From assembly GCF_013373065.1 (NCBI RefSeq), contig NZ_JABXIN010000013.1, positions 62,001 to 126,000 on the forward strand: a stretch of DNA of 64,000 nucleotides, read 5' to 3'. The notes beneath the pieces were generated by a model. That model did no database searches and was not told where the DNA came from. It saw nothing but the letters and a program-made list of their open reading frames with translations. The position numbers and the translations under genes were made by a program. This document shows, piece by piece, positions 1 through 8,422 of the stretch. This stretch comes from Algoriphagus sp. (lineage in GTDB: Bacteria > Bacteroidota > Bacteroidia > Cytophagales > Cyclobacteriaceae). The first letter of the stretch is position 1, and each line of letters opens with the position of its first letter.

Positions 1-89
1 TCATCTTCCGAAAAAATTTCCTCTCCACATTGAAATGCCATCAAAAAGGGCAGAAAAATTAAAAGTCTTGAAAATTTTATCTTATTCAT
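1..89 (-). CDS. Lipoprotein N-terminus, cut by window edge
   Basis: Reading the minus strand from the ATG at 87-89 gives a Lys/Arg n-region, a hydrophobic stretch (LLIFLPFLMAFQ) and a Cys followed by GEE. This is a lipoprotein signal peptide of the Bacteroidota type. Only 29 codons are inside the window, so the function cannot be told. The frame is open to base 1. The start is the only ATG with this signal behind it. Confidence 0.7.
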   Translation of the reverse strand, partial: MNKIKFSRLLIFLPFLMAFQCGEEIFSED

Positions 90-410
90 AATAACTTCAA
101 GATACGAGGTGCAATCCTTCAGGTTTTATTTTCTACGTTTTTTAATTGTTAAGAATGGGTCAGAGAGAATTTTTGCTGAAATCCTATCCGCTGTGGTTTC
201 CCATTTTCCCGGTAGGCTTTCTGGAGATTTTCTACAAAATCCTCAGTTCGTTAGTTTGGGGCAGGCAAATTTTAATGATGATTCAGGCGTAGGCTAAAAT
301 AGGCGGGGGTAAGAAAACTCTATCTAAGTGTACATTTAATCCGCTTATATATTTTTCTTTTTCCCTCACGTGGACTTTTTCTGATATTCCCATTCTAAAA
401 TCACCATGAC
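90..410. other. Intergenic region between divergent genes
   Basis: About 320 bases between the divergent lipoprotein and the M28 peptidase gene. A 62-codon GTG-started frame at 109-297 has no recognisable features and is probably chance. The stretch must hold promoters for both neighbours, but I see no clear repeat, hairpin or RNA gene. Confidence 0.5.
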
Positions 411-1775
411 ATGAAACCATTTAAATACCTTACGCCTATCCTGTTTTTTGGATTGATCGGTATCAGCTATGCGCAGGAAGCTCCACCGCAGATTGATACC
501 CGCATTTATGAAATCATAGAAAACACCTCTTCCGAGCGTATCGAAAAAGATATTCGGACCTTGGCAGGATTTGGAACGAGAAATACCTTTTCAGATACAG
601 TTTCTAATACGCGCGGAATTGGAGCAGCCCGAAGATGGATCAAGGCGCAGTTTGATCAAATTTCTGAGGAATGTGGGGGATGCTTAGAGGTCTTCTATCA
701 AAAGGATTTTGTGACGAAAGAAGGAAATCGTCGCGTTCCAAAAGACGCCTATGTGGTGAATGTGGTCGCTATCCTTCGAGGAACGGATTATCCGAACTCT
801 CACGTAATCATGTCAGGAGATATTGACTCACGAGCTTCGGATACCATGGATTTTGAAATCGATGCACCAGGTGCCAATGACAATGCCTCTGGAATGGCTG
901 GTACTATCGAAGCGGCTCGGGTTCTTTCAAAGTATAAATTCAAGCATAGCATCGCCTTTGTTGGTTTATCCGGCGAAGAGCAGGGCTTGTTTGGAGGAGC
1001 AGGTTTGGCACGATATGCCCAGGAAAACGGCTGGGAGATCGTCGGTGTTCTGAACAATGATATGATCGGAAATATCGAGGGCGTGGATGGAGTTATTGAT
1101 AATCGAACCTTCCGGATTTTCTCAGAGCCTACTCCTGCAAATGAAACCGAGCAGGAGCGAAGAGCTCGAAGATTCACAGGGGGCGAAGTAGATGGGATTT
1201 CCAGACAATTGGCTAGATATATCCATAAGCAAGTCAAAACATATATGCCCGAAATGAACCCCATGATGATTTATCGCTTGGATCGATTTGGCCGTGGTGG
1301 TCATCACCGACCGTTTAATGATCTAGGATTCGCCGGGGTGCGAATCATGGAGGCGCATGAAAATTACAACCGTCAGCATCAGGATATCCGTGTGGAAAAT
1401 GGAATAGCCTATGGCGATGTGATCGAGGGAGTGAATTTTGACTATGCAGAAAAGTTAACTTCCGTTAATGCCATTTCATTGGCAGGCCTGGCCTGGGCAC
1501 CACCAGCTCCTAAAGATGTACGAATTGGGGGAGCCGTTCGTCCTTCTACGACCTTGGCTTGGGAGGAAAGTAATGACCCAAATATTGCAGGCTACAAGAT
1601 CTATTTCCGATTGACGACTTCTCCTACCTGGGATAATTTTGTGTATGTATCTGGGGTGAATGAGCACACCTTGGAGGGAATTGTCATTGACAATTACTAC
1701 TTCGGTGTGGCTGCCGTCGGCAAAGATGGCAATGAGTCCCCAGTGGTATTCCCTTATCAACAAATTAGGAGATAA
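411..1775 (+). CDS. Secreted M28-family metallopeptidase with C-terminal Fn3-like domain
   Basis: The protein is 454 aa and has a signal peptide (residues 1-22, ending YAQ). It is predicted to be a periplasmic or secreted zinc aminopeptidase. The M28 core runs from about 40 to 365: GANDNASG (154-161), SGEEQG (about 187-192), NNDMIG (215-220) and a late GGHHRPF. Residues 370-454 look like a fibronectin type III domain (WEESNDPNIAGYKIY), which may bind substrate or serve for sorting. The first zinc-ligand motif, normally His-x-Asp, reads SGDIDSR (135-141), so the His is replaced by Asp. Activity or metal geometry may therefore differ. It stands alone between a divergent lipoprotein and a convergent DUF3667 remnant, with a hairpin downstream. 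The family call is firm; the substrate is unknown. Confidence 0.88.
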   Translation: MKPFKYLTPILFFGLIGISYAQEAPPQIDTRIYEIIENTSSERIEKDIRTLAGFGTRNTFSDTVSNTRGIGAARRWIKAQFDQISEECGGCLEVFYQKDFVTKEGNRRVPKDAYVVNVVAILRGTDYPNSHVIMSGDIDSRASDTMDFEIDAPGANDNASGMAGTIEAARVLSKYKFKHSIAFVGLSGEEQGLFGGAGLARYAQENGWEIVGVLNNDMIGNIEGVDGVIDNRTFRIFSEPTPANETEQERRARRFTGGEVDGISRQLARYIHKQVKTYMPEMNPMMIYRLDRFGRGGHHRPFNDLGFAGVRIMEAHENYNRQHQDIRVENGIAYGDVIEGVNFDYAEKLTSVNAISLAGLAWAPPAPKDVRIGGAVRPSTTLAWEESNDPNIAGYKIYFRLTTSPTWDNFVYVSGVNEHTLEGIVIDNYYFGVAAVGKDGNESPVVFPYQQIRR

Positions 1776-1832
1776 TTCAATGGGCTCGGACCCATTGAGA
1801 ATCTTAGAAAGAGGTTTTTAGCTTTTTGAATA

Positions 1833-1858
1833 CACCGTGAGTGAAGACACTCACGGTG
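1833..1858 (+). terminator. Hairpin downstream of M28 peptidase
   Basis: A perfect 11-bp stem, CACCGTGAGTG / CACTCACGGTG, with an AAGA loop lies 57 bases after the peptidase stop. A second small hairpin (AAGCG-CTTT-CGCTT, 1865-1878) followed by T residues comes directly after it. Both lie between convergent genes, which fits a terminator, but the strong stem lacks an immediate U-tract. Confidence 0.55.
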
Positions 1859-1909
1859 GCATTTAAGCGCTTTCGCTTTTTGGAAATTTAGAATTTTCCT
1901 TGAAGGGGG

Positions 1910-2662
1910 TTAAAATTTTTCAGCCAAGGTAATAATAGCCATGGCTGCAAATAGTAAAATACCACCGAATAAGAAGTATAAAATGTAGTTGAGGAAAGTT
2001 CGGAAGATCCGGCCTGCTGGTTTGGCTTGATCAAACAAAAACCAAAATACCCATAGCGTATAGCCAATGGAGAAAATGATTGTAAGGCTTTCGAATAATT
2101 CATTTCGGAAGATTGCTTCCCCTAAAATGCAAAGCGAGTAGAATAGTGCCTGTTGCCCGGTGATGTAGCAATTGATTACGATATGTTCCAGATAATTGAA
2201 GCCAAACTTTCGGAACGCAAGGAAAGAGGCGAATGAGTAAATAGGAAGTAAGAATAGGGTGGAGAATCGATAATTGTTCACAAACCAGGCTAATACTTTC
2301 TCAGCATTGCTTTCTTGGTCAAAATCGGATGCCCCCGAAATCCAGCCATTACCGAAGTCGCCAAGCCAGGTGCTTTGATCGGTCATTTCGGCGAGAAGAA
2401 AGTAAACAGTGGATAAGGTTAATAAGAATGCAAAAGGCTTGAAATAGGCTTTTCGCTTTCCCTAAAGAAAGTTTTTAAGGCTAATTCCCGGCCGAACGAT
2501 CATCTCCCAAATCGTGAAAAATAAACCCCGCTCTACCTGAAAGACTGAGGAAGACAGTTCCTGAATAAAATTTGAAAAGTTGATTCTGCCTACCCGCCGG
2601 TTTTGTCCGCAATTGCTGCAAAAATTTCCCTCGACCAGCTTTCCACAATTTTTACAATTCAT
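1910..2662 (-). pseudogene. DUF3667 membrane protein interrupted by in-frame amber codon
   Basis: The gene starts at 2662 with a zinc ribbon (two CxxC pairs: CKNC and CSNC) typical of DUF3667 proteins, followed by an RPG motif. Translation stops at a TAG at 2462-2464. The same frame then continues without another stop for 184 codons, beginning GKRKAYFKPFAFL, which is the expected DUF3667 continuation, and then about four membrane segments to the stop at 1910. The split is thus one nonsense codon with no frame change. Total length would be about 250 residues, normal for the family. The role of DUF3667 is unknown. It may be a recent pseudogene, a sequencing error, or be read through; the first is most likely. 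Confidence 0.85.
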
Positions 2663-2944
2663 CGATTGACGTATTTTGGAATAATCTACCGATTTTTTTG
2701 AAAAACAAGGATTGAAATTCAGAAGAAGATCTTGTTTCGGGAAGTATTCAGGCTTTTGAAAGATTTAAAAAGCAGCATACAATGCTGGTTCTTTTTCTAA
2801 TTATAGAAAATACTCATAATCTGTGACTTATACTGATCCACCCTTGCAAGAACTCTGACTGTATAACCACCCCACCTAGGCAGGAAAACGTTCAACTCGA
2901 AAGATTGATGGCCAATTTCATCAACTAAATGGGTGAAAACGTTA

Positions 2945-4306
2945 TTAGTTTGGGATATACCACTTGTTTTCTCGCAGATTTACGCCTCCATGGAGCTCTT
3001 CCTGAACTACCCGGTCGATGATCCAGATTCCTTTTTTTGCCATTTTTTCGAAGGTATCGATGCCCTCCCCGTCAAAACCGATCCGAGTTCGGTGAATATG
3101 AAAACGATTGGAAAATTTCCTCCCGAATGCTTTTTCTATCCCTTCTTTACCGATAATAAAACCAATTAATCCTCCCCAAGTAGCCGTAGGGTTATCCGAA
3201 TCCCAACCGGCAAGCACTCCGATTTTGAGGGTTTCGATTAAATCCCCTTCTCCGTAAAACAGACTGACCAAGCTTGCCGCAAAGTTGATCCCTGCTGCAA
3301 AACATCCATTGCAATAGAGGTTTCGACTGGTCAACTCATAACCATCCAATTCATTGACCTGGTAGCGGTAGTACACCGAATCGCGGGCTTGCTCCCAGGG
3401 AATGCCTTCCTCATACTTTGATTTGACATACTCATACATCAACGCGGGATAAGAGCCTGATGGAAGCTGTTTTTTAGCCTCTTCGGCCATCCTAAAGAGC
3501 TGTTCCTTCAGGGGTTGAGAAGGATCTGCAGTTGCGGCAAGGGAAAAAAGAGTTACATAAAAATTCGAAATCCATTCGCTTTCCTTTCTTGCTGTTGTCT
3601 GAATAGGAAGTTGAGCCATTTGCAAAGCTAATTCCGGTCTTCCGGGAGCATAGAGCCCAAAGATTTCTGTGGTGAGTTGGGCGTCGATCATCTCGTATTC
3701 AGGATTGTTTGCGGGATCTCCTGTGGCGGGAGGAATCAAACCCTCATTCATCAGGTCCAGCGCTTTTTGATTGGAAACCCACAGGTAGTTTTCCTCTTCG
3801 GCCTTGATATGACGGAGCCAACCTTCCCGGATTTGTTCTCCTGTGAGGAAGGAGGTTTGATTTCTGAGGAGGAGTTCCTGATAGATGTATTCGATATCAG
3901 TATCATCATCTGCTCCCCAGACACTGTCCTCGTCGGCAAAAATAAAATCGATAGTTGGAGACAAGGCACTTGGAATACCGGCTGCCCAGATGCTGGGTTG
4001 ATCGGCTTTTCCCCAATCCTCACGGGTATAAAAATCTCCTGTTTGGATTTCCCCAATATTTCCGATTTTATCCATCTCGGTAATCAGTCCCGTCCAGTTG
4101 GCGATACAGGTTCCCAACCAAAACCCCTGTAATTTGGATTCATAGGCTTCTCGATCCAGGACCCAATCTGATGCCTTCGGTTCATAGTTGAGGTACTCTA
4201 TGTCAGGATTTTTTTCAGAACTCTGCTCTGATTTGCAGGCAAAGAGCATAGCCCCAATCAAGGTGATACTTAAGGCTCGGAATTGGATGAAATTAGAGAA
4301 GTTCAT
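2945..4306 (-). CDS. ADP-ribosylglycohydrolase-family lipoprotein
   Basis: The protein is 453 aa with a lipoprotein signal (LIGAMLFAC, Cys at about 24), so it is predicted to be anchored outside the cytoplasm. The body resembles ADP-ribosylglycohydrolases (DraG/ARH fold): a GFWLGTCIANWTG segment near the start, an acidic ADDDTDIEY segment, and a late AGWDSDNPTATWGG segment, which together usually bind two divalent metals. Family members remove ADP-ribose from proteins or small molecules, but many exported Bacteroidota members are uncharacterised and may act on glycosides. It is followed by small membrane-protein genes on the same strand upstream. The start gives a complete signal peptide. The family is likely; the substrate is unknown. 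Confidence 0.75.
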   Translation of the reverse strand: MNFSNFIQFRALSITLIGAMLFACKSEQSSEKNPDIEYLNYEPKASDWVLDREAYESKLQGFWLGTCIANWTGLITEMDKIGNIGEIQTGDFYTREDWGKADQPSIWAAGIPSALSPTIDFIFADEDSVWGADDDTDIEYIYQELLLRNQTSFLTGEQIREGWLRHIKAEEENYLWVSNQKALDLMNEGLIPPATGDPANNPEYEMIDAQLTTEIFGLYAPGRPELALQMAQLPIQTTARKESEWISNFYVTLFSLAATADPSQPLKEQLFRMAEEAKKQLPSGSYPALMYEYVKSKYEEGIPWEQARDSVYYRYQVNELDGYELTSRNLYCNGCFAAGINFAASLVSLFYGEGDLIETLKIGVLAGWDSDNPTATWGGLIGFIIGKEGIEKAFGRKFSNRFHIHRTRIGFDGEGIDTFEKMAKKGIWIIDRVVQEELHGGVNLRENKWYIPN

Positions 4307-4330
4307 GGTGCCAAATGGTGGATTTTACTG

Positions 4331-4564
4331 CTATGTAGCTCTATTTGCCTTCCTCCAAGTAAGGATAATTCCCAAGACAATGAGGATAAAAGCTGGGTAA
4401 CGTGTCAATACTATCAAGGGGCCGGTACCTAAGGCAAAGTTTCCTGACGTAACCAAACCCAGAGAGTCCAAAACCATCACAATCAGGAATGGAAGTGAAC
4501 CGAAAATAAGAAGGAGAATCCCGATTTTGAGGGTAATGTGAAATTTTTTCCAGGTAGTTTTCAT
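4331..4564 (-). CDS. Small two-TM membrane protein
   Basis: A 77-aa protein with a basic N-terminus (KTTWKKFHITLK) and two hydrophobic segments (about 13-34 and 46-68), ending in a basic tail. No family is recognised. It lies 24 bp upstream of the ADP-ribosylglycohydrolase-like lipoprotein on the same strand, so the two may be co-transcribed. An overlapping frame (4341-4598) lacks membrane-protein logic and was not chosen. Confidence 0.55.
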   Translation of the reverse strand: MKTTWKKFHITLKIGILLLIFGSLPFLIVMVLDSLGLVTSGNFALGTGPLIVLTRYPAFILIVLGIILTWRKANRAT

Positions 4565-4673
4565 GCTTTAATCTAAAAAACAGCGAAGAGTTATCCAATT
4601 AAGGGTCTATTGATTACTGAGGCTAGTTGGGCTTAAATTTTTTGGCCAAAAGGCCTATTCAACGAGAATTGGA

Positions 4674-5411
4674 TCAGTACAAAAGATCAGCATAGCCTTG
4701 GGCAAAGTTTTGCCAAAGCTCACTATAGTCGATCTGCCAAAGAATGGAACCGATTAAGAATACGATGAAAATGTTGAGATTCGGTTTGTAGTCTTTTTTC
4801 TTAATCAAATCATAGCCTAGAAATGCACCTACAATCAGCAGGTCAAGTACATCAGTTGTAGTTAACGCAGCCTGTAAAGAAAAATCAAAAGTATTTGTTA
4901 ACCCTCGCCCAATCCCTGGCCCAATTGCCAATAGGCCTGTCCCAATCATGTAGCGCATATGAGCAGAAGAGTTTTTTCGATAGGCCATGGCTAAAGCCCA
5001 AAAGATCGCGAAAGTGATATAACCTCGAATATCCAAAACCATCGTAGCTAGGAGATCGCTGACTTGAAAAGGACCGGGGTTTGCGTTTATGAAATCCAGG
5101 CCTCTCCAGTAGGAACCTCTTCCCACTAAAAACATGGAGATAATAATTAAGGGACCAAGTACCCATGAAACTTTACCAAGGCTTCGGTGCCATTTTGCCT
5201 TTTTCAAATAGATGAGCATGGGCTGCACCACTAGGAGCATCATCCAGGCCATTAATAGGGCTCCGTGAACATGGATAGTTGGAGTGGAGTCTACAAAATT
5301 GGGAAACTGGCTGAGGTAAGGTCTATAAAATCCCCACTGTATGCCGAGGATCAATATGATCATCAATAATGAGGTAAGACGATAGCTGTCTTTTGTGGAG
5401 ATTGTTATCAT
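4674..5411 (-). CDS. Multi-pass membrane protein, function unknown
   Basis: A 245-aa integral membrane protein with about seven hydrophobic segments. Conserved-looking features are a HVHGALLMAWM motif near residue 46 and KWHRSLGKVSW at about 73, a pattern seen in small heme-b-like or DUF2306-like membrane proteins, where His residues in helices may bind a cofactor. I cannot assign it to a named family with confidence. It is a single gene on the minus strand between a small membrane protein and an acetolactate-decarboxylase-like lipoprotein. Confidence 0.65.
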   Translation of the reverse strand: MITISTKDSYRLTSLLMIILILGIQWGFYRPYLSQFPNFVDSTPTIHVHGALLMAWMMLLVVQPMLIYLKKAKWHRSLGKVSWVLGPLIIISMFLVGRGSYWRGLDFINANPGPFQVSDLLATMVLDIRGYITFAIFWALAMAYRKNSSAHMRYMIGTGLLAIGPGIGRGLTNTFDFSLQAALTTTDVLDLLIVGAFLGYDLIKKKDYKPNLNIFIVFLIGSILWQIDYSELWQNFAQGYADLLY

Positions 5412-5582
5412 GGCTGGGAAGGGTTAAAAGATTATCTAATCTATTGATTTTTATGGTCTTGTGAAATAGGCGGAAAAAAAGGGTCAAGTGATCATCCCAG
5501 TACTGAGATGAAGAGGGTTCGTTCAGAACTGCAAATTCTGTGTGATTGAAAAGTATATATACAACCTCCCCCTGTAAGGAGA

Positions 5583-6299
5583 TCATTTCTTCGGTAAGAG
5601 CAGATTCATTTTTCCGATTTCCAGTTCATCTAAATGCCCCATTTTAGTTTCGTCTTTGGTGATCAAGTGCATATGTACAAAGGAGTCGTGGTGGGTAAAA
5701 ACTCCTTGGTGTTCGGTTGAGAAAAATCCAACGATTTCTACCTCTTCATTTTCCAGTTCATAATTGATTTGCCCTTGATGTGCTTCATCCGGAGATGATA
5801 CGCTTGTTCCTTCGGGTAAATTCTGAATATGGATAATCGCATTAGAAACCTGTCCGGTTAATTTGAAGGCAAAAGGTCTTTTAAAATTCTTTGTCTGCTC
5901 GTCAATAAACTGCTCCAAATCTTGAAGGGTCTTCACTTGGGCAGGCAATTCGATTTCATTCCAATCCTTCACATTTCCATACACAAAGAAAGGGGCAGAA
6001 ATTTCAAATGTTTCTTCAAGGGACATGCTTGAGTCGGATGTTACTCTTGAGACATAACTTTTTCCGTTATTGATCAGCAATTCCCCTCTCAAGTAGCTAA
6101 CAGGTCCAATTCCATAAAGTCCGTTTTTGTCCCAAATGGTATCTAGGTCAATGTTACTGCCTAATTCCCCTTTCCACATCACATTGCGCATAGCACCGGC
6201 AATTTTAAGGTCGAGATAGGTTTCTCTTTCACTTGAATTCGAATGACAGCTAATCAGTACACTAGTCAGAAGTCCGAAGAGGGAGTGTTTTAGGTTCAT
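5583..6299 (-). CDS. Acetolactate-decarboxylase-like lipoprotein
   Basis: The protein is 238 aa with a lipoprotein signal (LLTSVLISC, Cys18). The rest matches the acetolactate decarboxylase fold: GIGPVSYLRGELL (63-75, with Glu73), Arg141 in RPFAF, VGFFSTEHQGVF (190-201), and the zinc ligands H209-x-H211 plus H222 in GHLDEL. The His spacing (2 then 11) equals that of characterised Bacillus enzymes, which turn 2-acetolactate into acetoin in the cytoplasm. Export of such a protein is odd, since acetolactate is made inside the cell, so the substrate may be different. The neighbours give no pathway hint. The fold assignment is strong; the reaction is inferred. Confidence 0.82.
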   Translation of the reverse strand: MNLKHSLFGLLTSVLISCHSNSSERETYLDLKIAGAMRNVMWKGELGSNIDLDTIWDKNGLYGIGPVSYLRGELLINNGKSYVSRVTSDSSMSLEETFEISAPFFVYGNVKDWNEIELPAQVKTLQDLEQFIDEQTKNFKRPFAFKLTGQVSNAIIHIQNLPEGTSVSSPDEAHQGQINYELENEEVEIVGFFSTEHQGVFTHHDSFVHMHLITKDETKMGHLDELEIGKMNLLLPKK

Positions 6300-6414
6300 T
6301 TTTTCTATTTCTCAAAATTCCGAAACTCAACAGCTCTTATTCTTTTTTTGCGCAACTAATTCTGTGGCCTTCGAGGAGGAAGATACAATCTAATTTGAGG
6401 CAAAGGTATATTTT

Positions 6415-7335
6415 CTACCGCTCTCTTAATTTACTGCTTTCCCTTTTGATCCAATCGATGGCAATCGTAATAGGCTCCTTGGAGGCAACATTCCCTGTAT
6501 TATGTCCCAATTCTGGGAAAAGGACATATTCATAGGGTTTGCCCTGTGCTTTTAATAGGTTTAGATGCTCCATACACATTTTTACAGGGATTTGAATGTC
6601 TTTTTCACCGAAAACCCAAAGTCCCGGAATTGAAAGATTGCTCAAAGCATCTATTGGGTCAGTGGCTATAAAATCGAAGCGATCTGGGTCGTGAAATGTG
6701 TGAAACCTTACCTCTTCTTCGGAATGATTTTTCCAGAAATCTTGATCTCCATTAGTATAAAACTGAAACCGGAGTTGTTCTAGCGTAGTGATCGTTGGCC
6801 CACTGAATAAAACCATAAATTCGATCAAGGGATTTTTGTTGGCAGCGAGGGGGATGATCCAACCGGCTTGACTGAAGCCCATCAAACCAATTGGCAGGTT
6901 TTGATACTCTTGATGAATCAAATTTACTGCGGCACTAGCATCATTTGCCAATATGGTAAGGTTTTCATTACTGATATTATTTGTGCCAACTTCCGGACCT
7001 GCATAAACTCCTCCCGATTCTCCAACTCCGCGTTTATCATAGGTCAATACCAATAAGTTATTTTCCGCTACAAATTCGGCAAAGGCTGTCATCCGTGGCA
7101 CTTGGTCTGAGCCATGTACAAGGACAAGAGCAGCGATAGGGTTTTGGGGAATGTAAATGGTACCTGCCAGTCTAATTCCTGCACTTTCAAATGTCACATT
7201 TCTAGCGATGATTGAATCAGTCCGTGTCTGGGTCTTGGACATCGCTTTTTGTTGGAAGCTCACTAAGGTGAAAAATAATGACACTAGTGAAAGGGCAAGA
7301 CTTGCCTTCATAGTTTGGTAATTTTGATGGTTCAT
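6415..7335 (-). CDS. Exported alpha/beta hydrolase
   Basis: A 306-aa protein with an N-terminal signal sequence (about 10-30) and an alpha/beta hydrolase fold. It has an oxyanion segment LVHGSDQVPR, TYDKRGVGESGG, the nucleophile elbow GFSQAG (Ser155), a late Asp in GEKDIQIP and the catalytic His in PELGHNTG. It is probably an esterase or dienelactone-hydrolase-like enzyme in the periplasm. A second start (MKASLAL, ATG at 7311) lies 8 codons inside and gives a cleaner signal peptide. The substrate cannot be read from the sequence. Confidence 0.82.
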   Translation of the reverse strand: MNHQNYQTMKASLALSLVSLFFTLVSFQQKAMSKTQTRTDSIIARNVTFESAGIRLAGTIYIPQNPIAALVLVHGSDQVPRMTAFAEFVAENNLLVLTYDKRGVGESGGVYAGPEVGTNNISNENLTILANDASAAVNLIHQEYQNLPIGLMGFSQAGWIIPLAANKNPLIEFMVLFSGPTITTLEQLRFQFYTNGDQDFWKNHSEEEVRFHTFHDPDRFDFIATDPIDALSNLSIPGLWVFGEKDIQIPVKMCMEHLNLLKAQGKPYEYVLFPELGHNTGNVASKEPITIAIDWIKRESSKLRER

Positions 7336-7772
7336 TCCCTACTTCTTCTTTCCTTCTCCAACCAATTACATCATTTTAAGATGAAGTTTCTATTCTCTGA
7401 TTTGGATAAGGGAATTTCCGGGACGGAATTCCCTTGGAGCCACGAATTCTCCGCATTTAAAAAAAACTGTTTTAGAAATCGGGGGAAAGGTAGCTGAAAT
7501 CGACACCTAGGAACATTACCTTCCAAACCGTCAAAAATCTGCCAAATGATCTCCCTAGACCCAACCAAAGGAGAAAGAGAACTCCCTATTTAATCCAATA
7601 ATTATCAGATATTTAATTTTATTAATGGCTTTACGTATTTTTTTCTATATTCTTACAAAAAAATCTTCAATATGAAATCGAGCATGGCTAAAAAGTCACA
7701 GAGTGGTATGTCCCGAGACATCGGGAATACCTGCGAGATTCCATGTGACTTTCCAAAATCAATTATAAACAC
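7336..7772. other. Intergenic region with two hairpins
   Basis: This 437-base stretch separates the minus-strand hydrolase from a plus-strand secreted protein. A perfect 9-bp stem (AAGGGAATT / AATTCCCTT, 7408-7435) lies near the hydrolase start. A larger compound hairpin lies just before the next gene and is listed separately. Short frames on both strands show no protein features. Confidence 0.5.
7692..7752 (+). promoter_or_regulatory. Compound hairpin in the leader of a secreted protein gene
   Basis: The outer stem AAAGTCACA (7692-7700) pairs perfectly with TGTGACTTT (7744-7752). Inside it, GGTAT (7705-7709) pairs with ATACC (7727-7731) and continues, after one bulged G, as TCCCGA-GACA-TCGGGA (7711-7726). 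The element ends 20 bases before the ATG at 7773. It could be a structured 5' leader that controls translation, or an inserted palindromic repeat: a related TCCCGAT-N4-ATCGGGA hairpin occurs at 20406-20423. Confidence 0.5.
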
Positions 7773-8267
7773 ATGAAAAAGAACAGCTTTTTACTCACGG
7801 TACTCATCCTTCTGTTTTTAGGGTCAACCAATGCTTTTAGCCAGCGGGCAAAGGATATCACGATTAATTTTAAAATTAATGCTGAAGCTATCTTTCATGG
7901 AGCAAGTGTAGAGGAGAACTCTCAACTTTCCGATAATAACAATGGTAGAAGCAATAACGGAAAACCTTCTGATTTCGAGTCAACCGCCTATCCTTCCAAG
8001 TTTGTCAATTGGGAAATTTTTGATGTCGGTCCCCATCAAGATAATTATCAGTTGAAATTTTTAGACTTCCCCTGGACTGGCAATGTTGCAGCATTTGCGC
8101 AGAATCCAATCCCGGGAGGTGGCAGGAAAGCCAAGGTCAAGGTGGAGGATAATACACCGGACGGAACGGTAAAATATACTATCCGCTTTACGATTACATC
8201 TAAAACAACTGGTGAGACTCGTACCTTTGTATTGGATCCTAAGATCAGAATTACCACCAATCCCTAA
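7773..8267 (+). CDS. Secreted protein of unknown function
   Basis: A 164-aa protein with a clear signal peptide (KKNSFLLTVLILLFLGSTNAFS, cleavage near residue 24). The mature part is rich in beta-prone sequence, Asn and Gly (DNNNGRSNNGKPSD around 49-63) and ends with alternating strands, suggesting a small beta-sandwich in the periplasm or outside the cell. No family is recognised. It is a single gene with a strongly folded leader just upstream. Confidence 0.7.
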   Translation: MKKNSFLLTVLILLFLGSTNAFSQRAKDITINFKINAEAIFHGASVEENSQLSDNNNGRSNNGKPSDFESTAYPSKFVNWEIFDVGPHQDNYQLKFLDFPWTGNVAAFAQNPIPGGGRKAKVKVEDNTPDGTVKYTIRFTITSKTTGETRTFVLDPKIRITTNP

Positions 8268-8422
8268 CCAATCTTTTGATCTAGTCATATCGGTTCAGAA
8301 ATTAACTTTAACCTGGGTTTTTGAGAAAAAAACGGGAGTGAGTTGATTGTTACCTGTTAGGTAGAAACTGATTAAAAATTAGCTTAGACTACTCTAAATG
8401 CCTTAAAAGCGCGCAGTTAAAC

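Noticed and set aside
109..297. 62-codon GTG-started frame at the left edge.
   Set aside because: No signal, no motif and no ribosome binding site; likely chance.
4341..4598. An 85-codon minus-strand frame overlapping the small membrane protein gene.
   Set aside because: The competing frame at 4331-4564 has clear TM segments and a basic start; this one has neither.
7371..7568. 65-codon minus-strand frame upstream of the hydrolase.
   Set aside because: No protein features, and a hairpin lies within it; coding is not supported.
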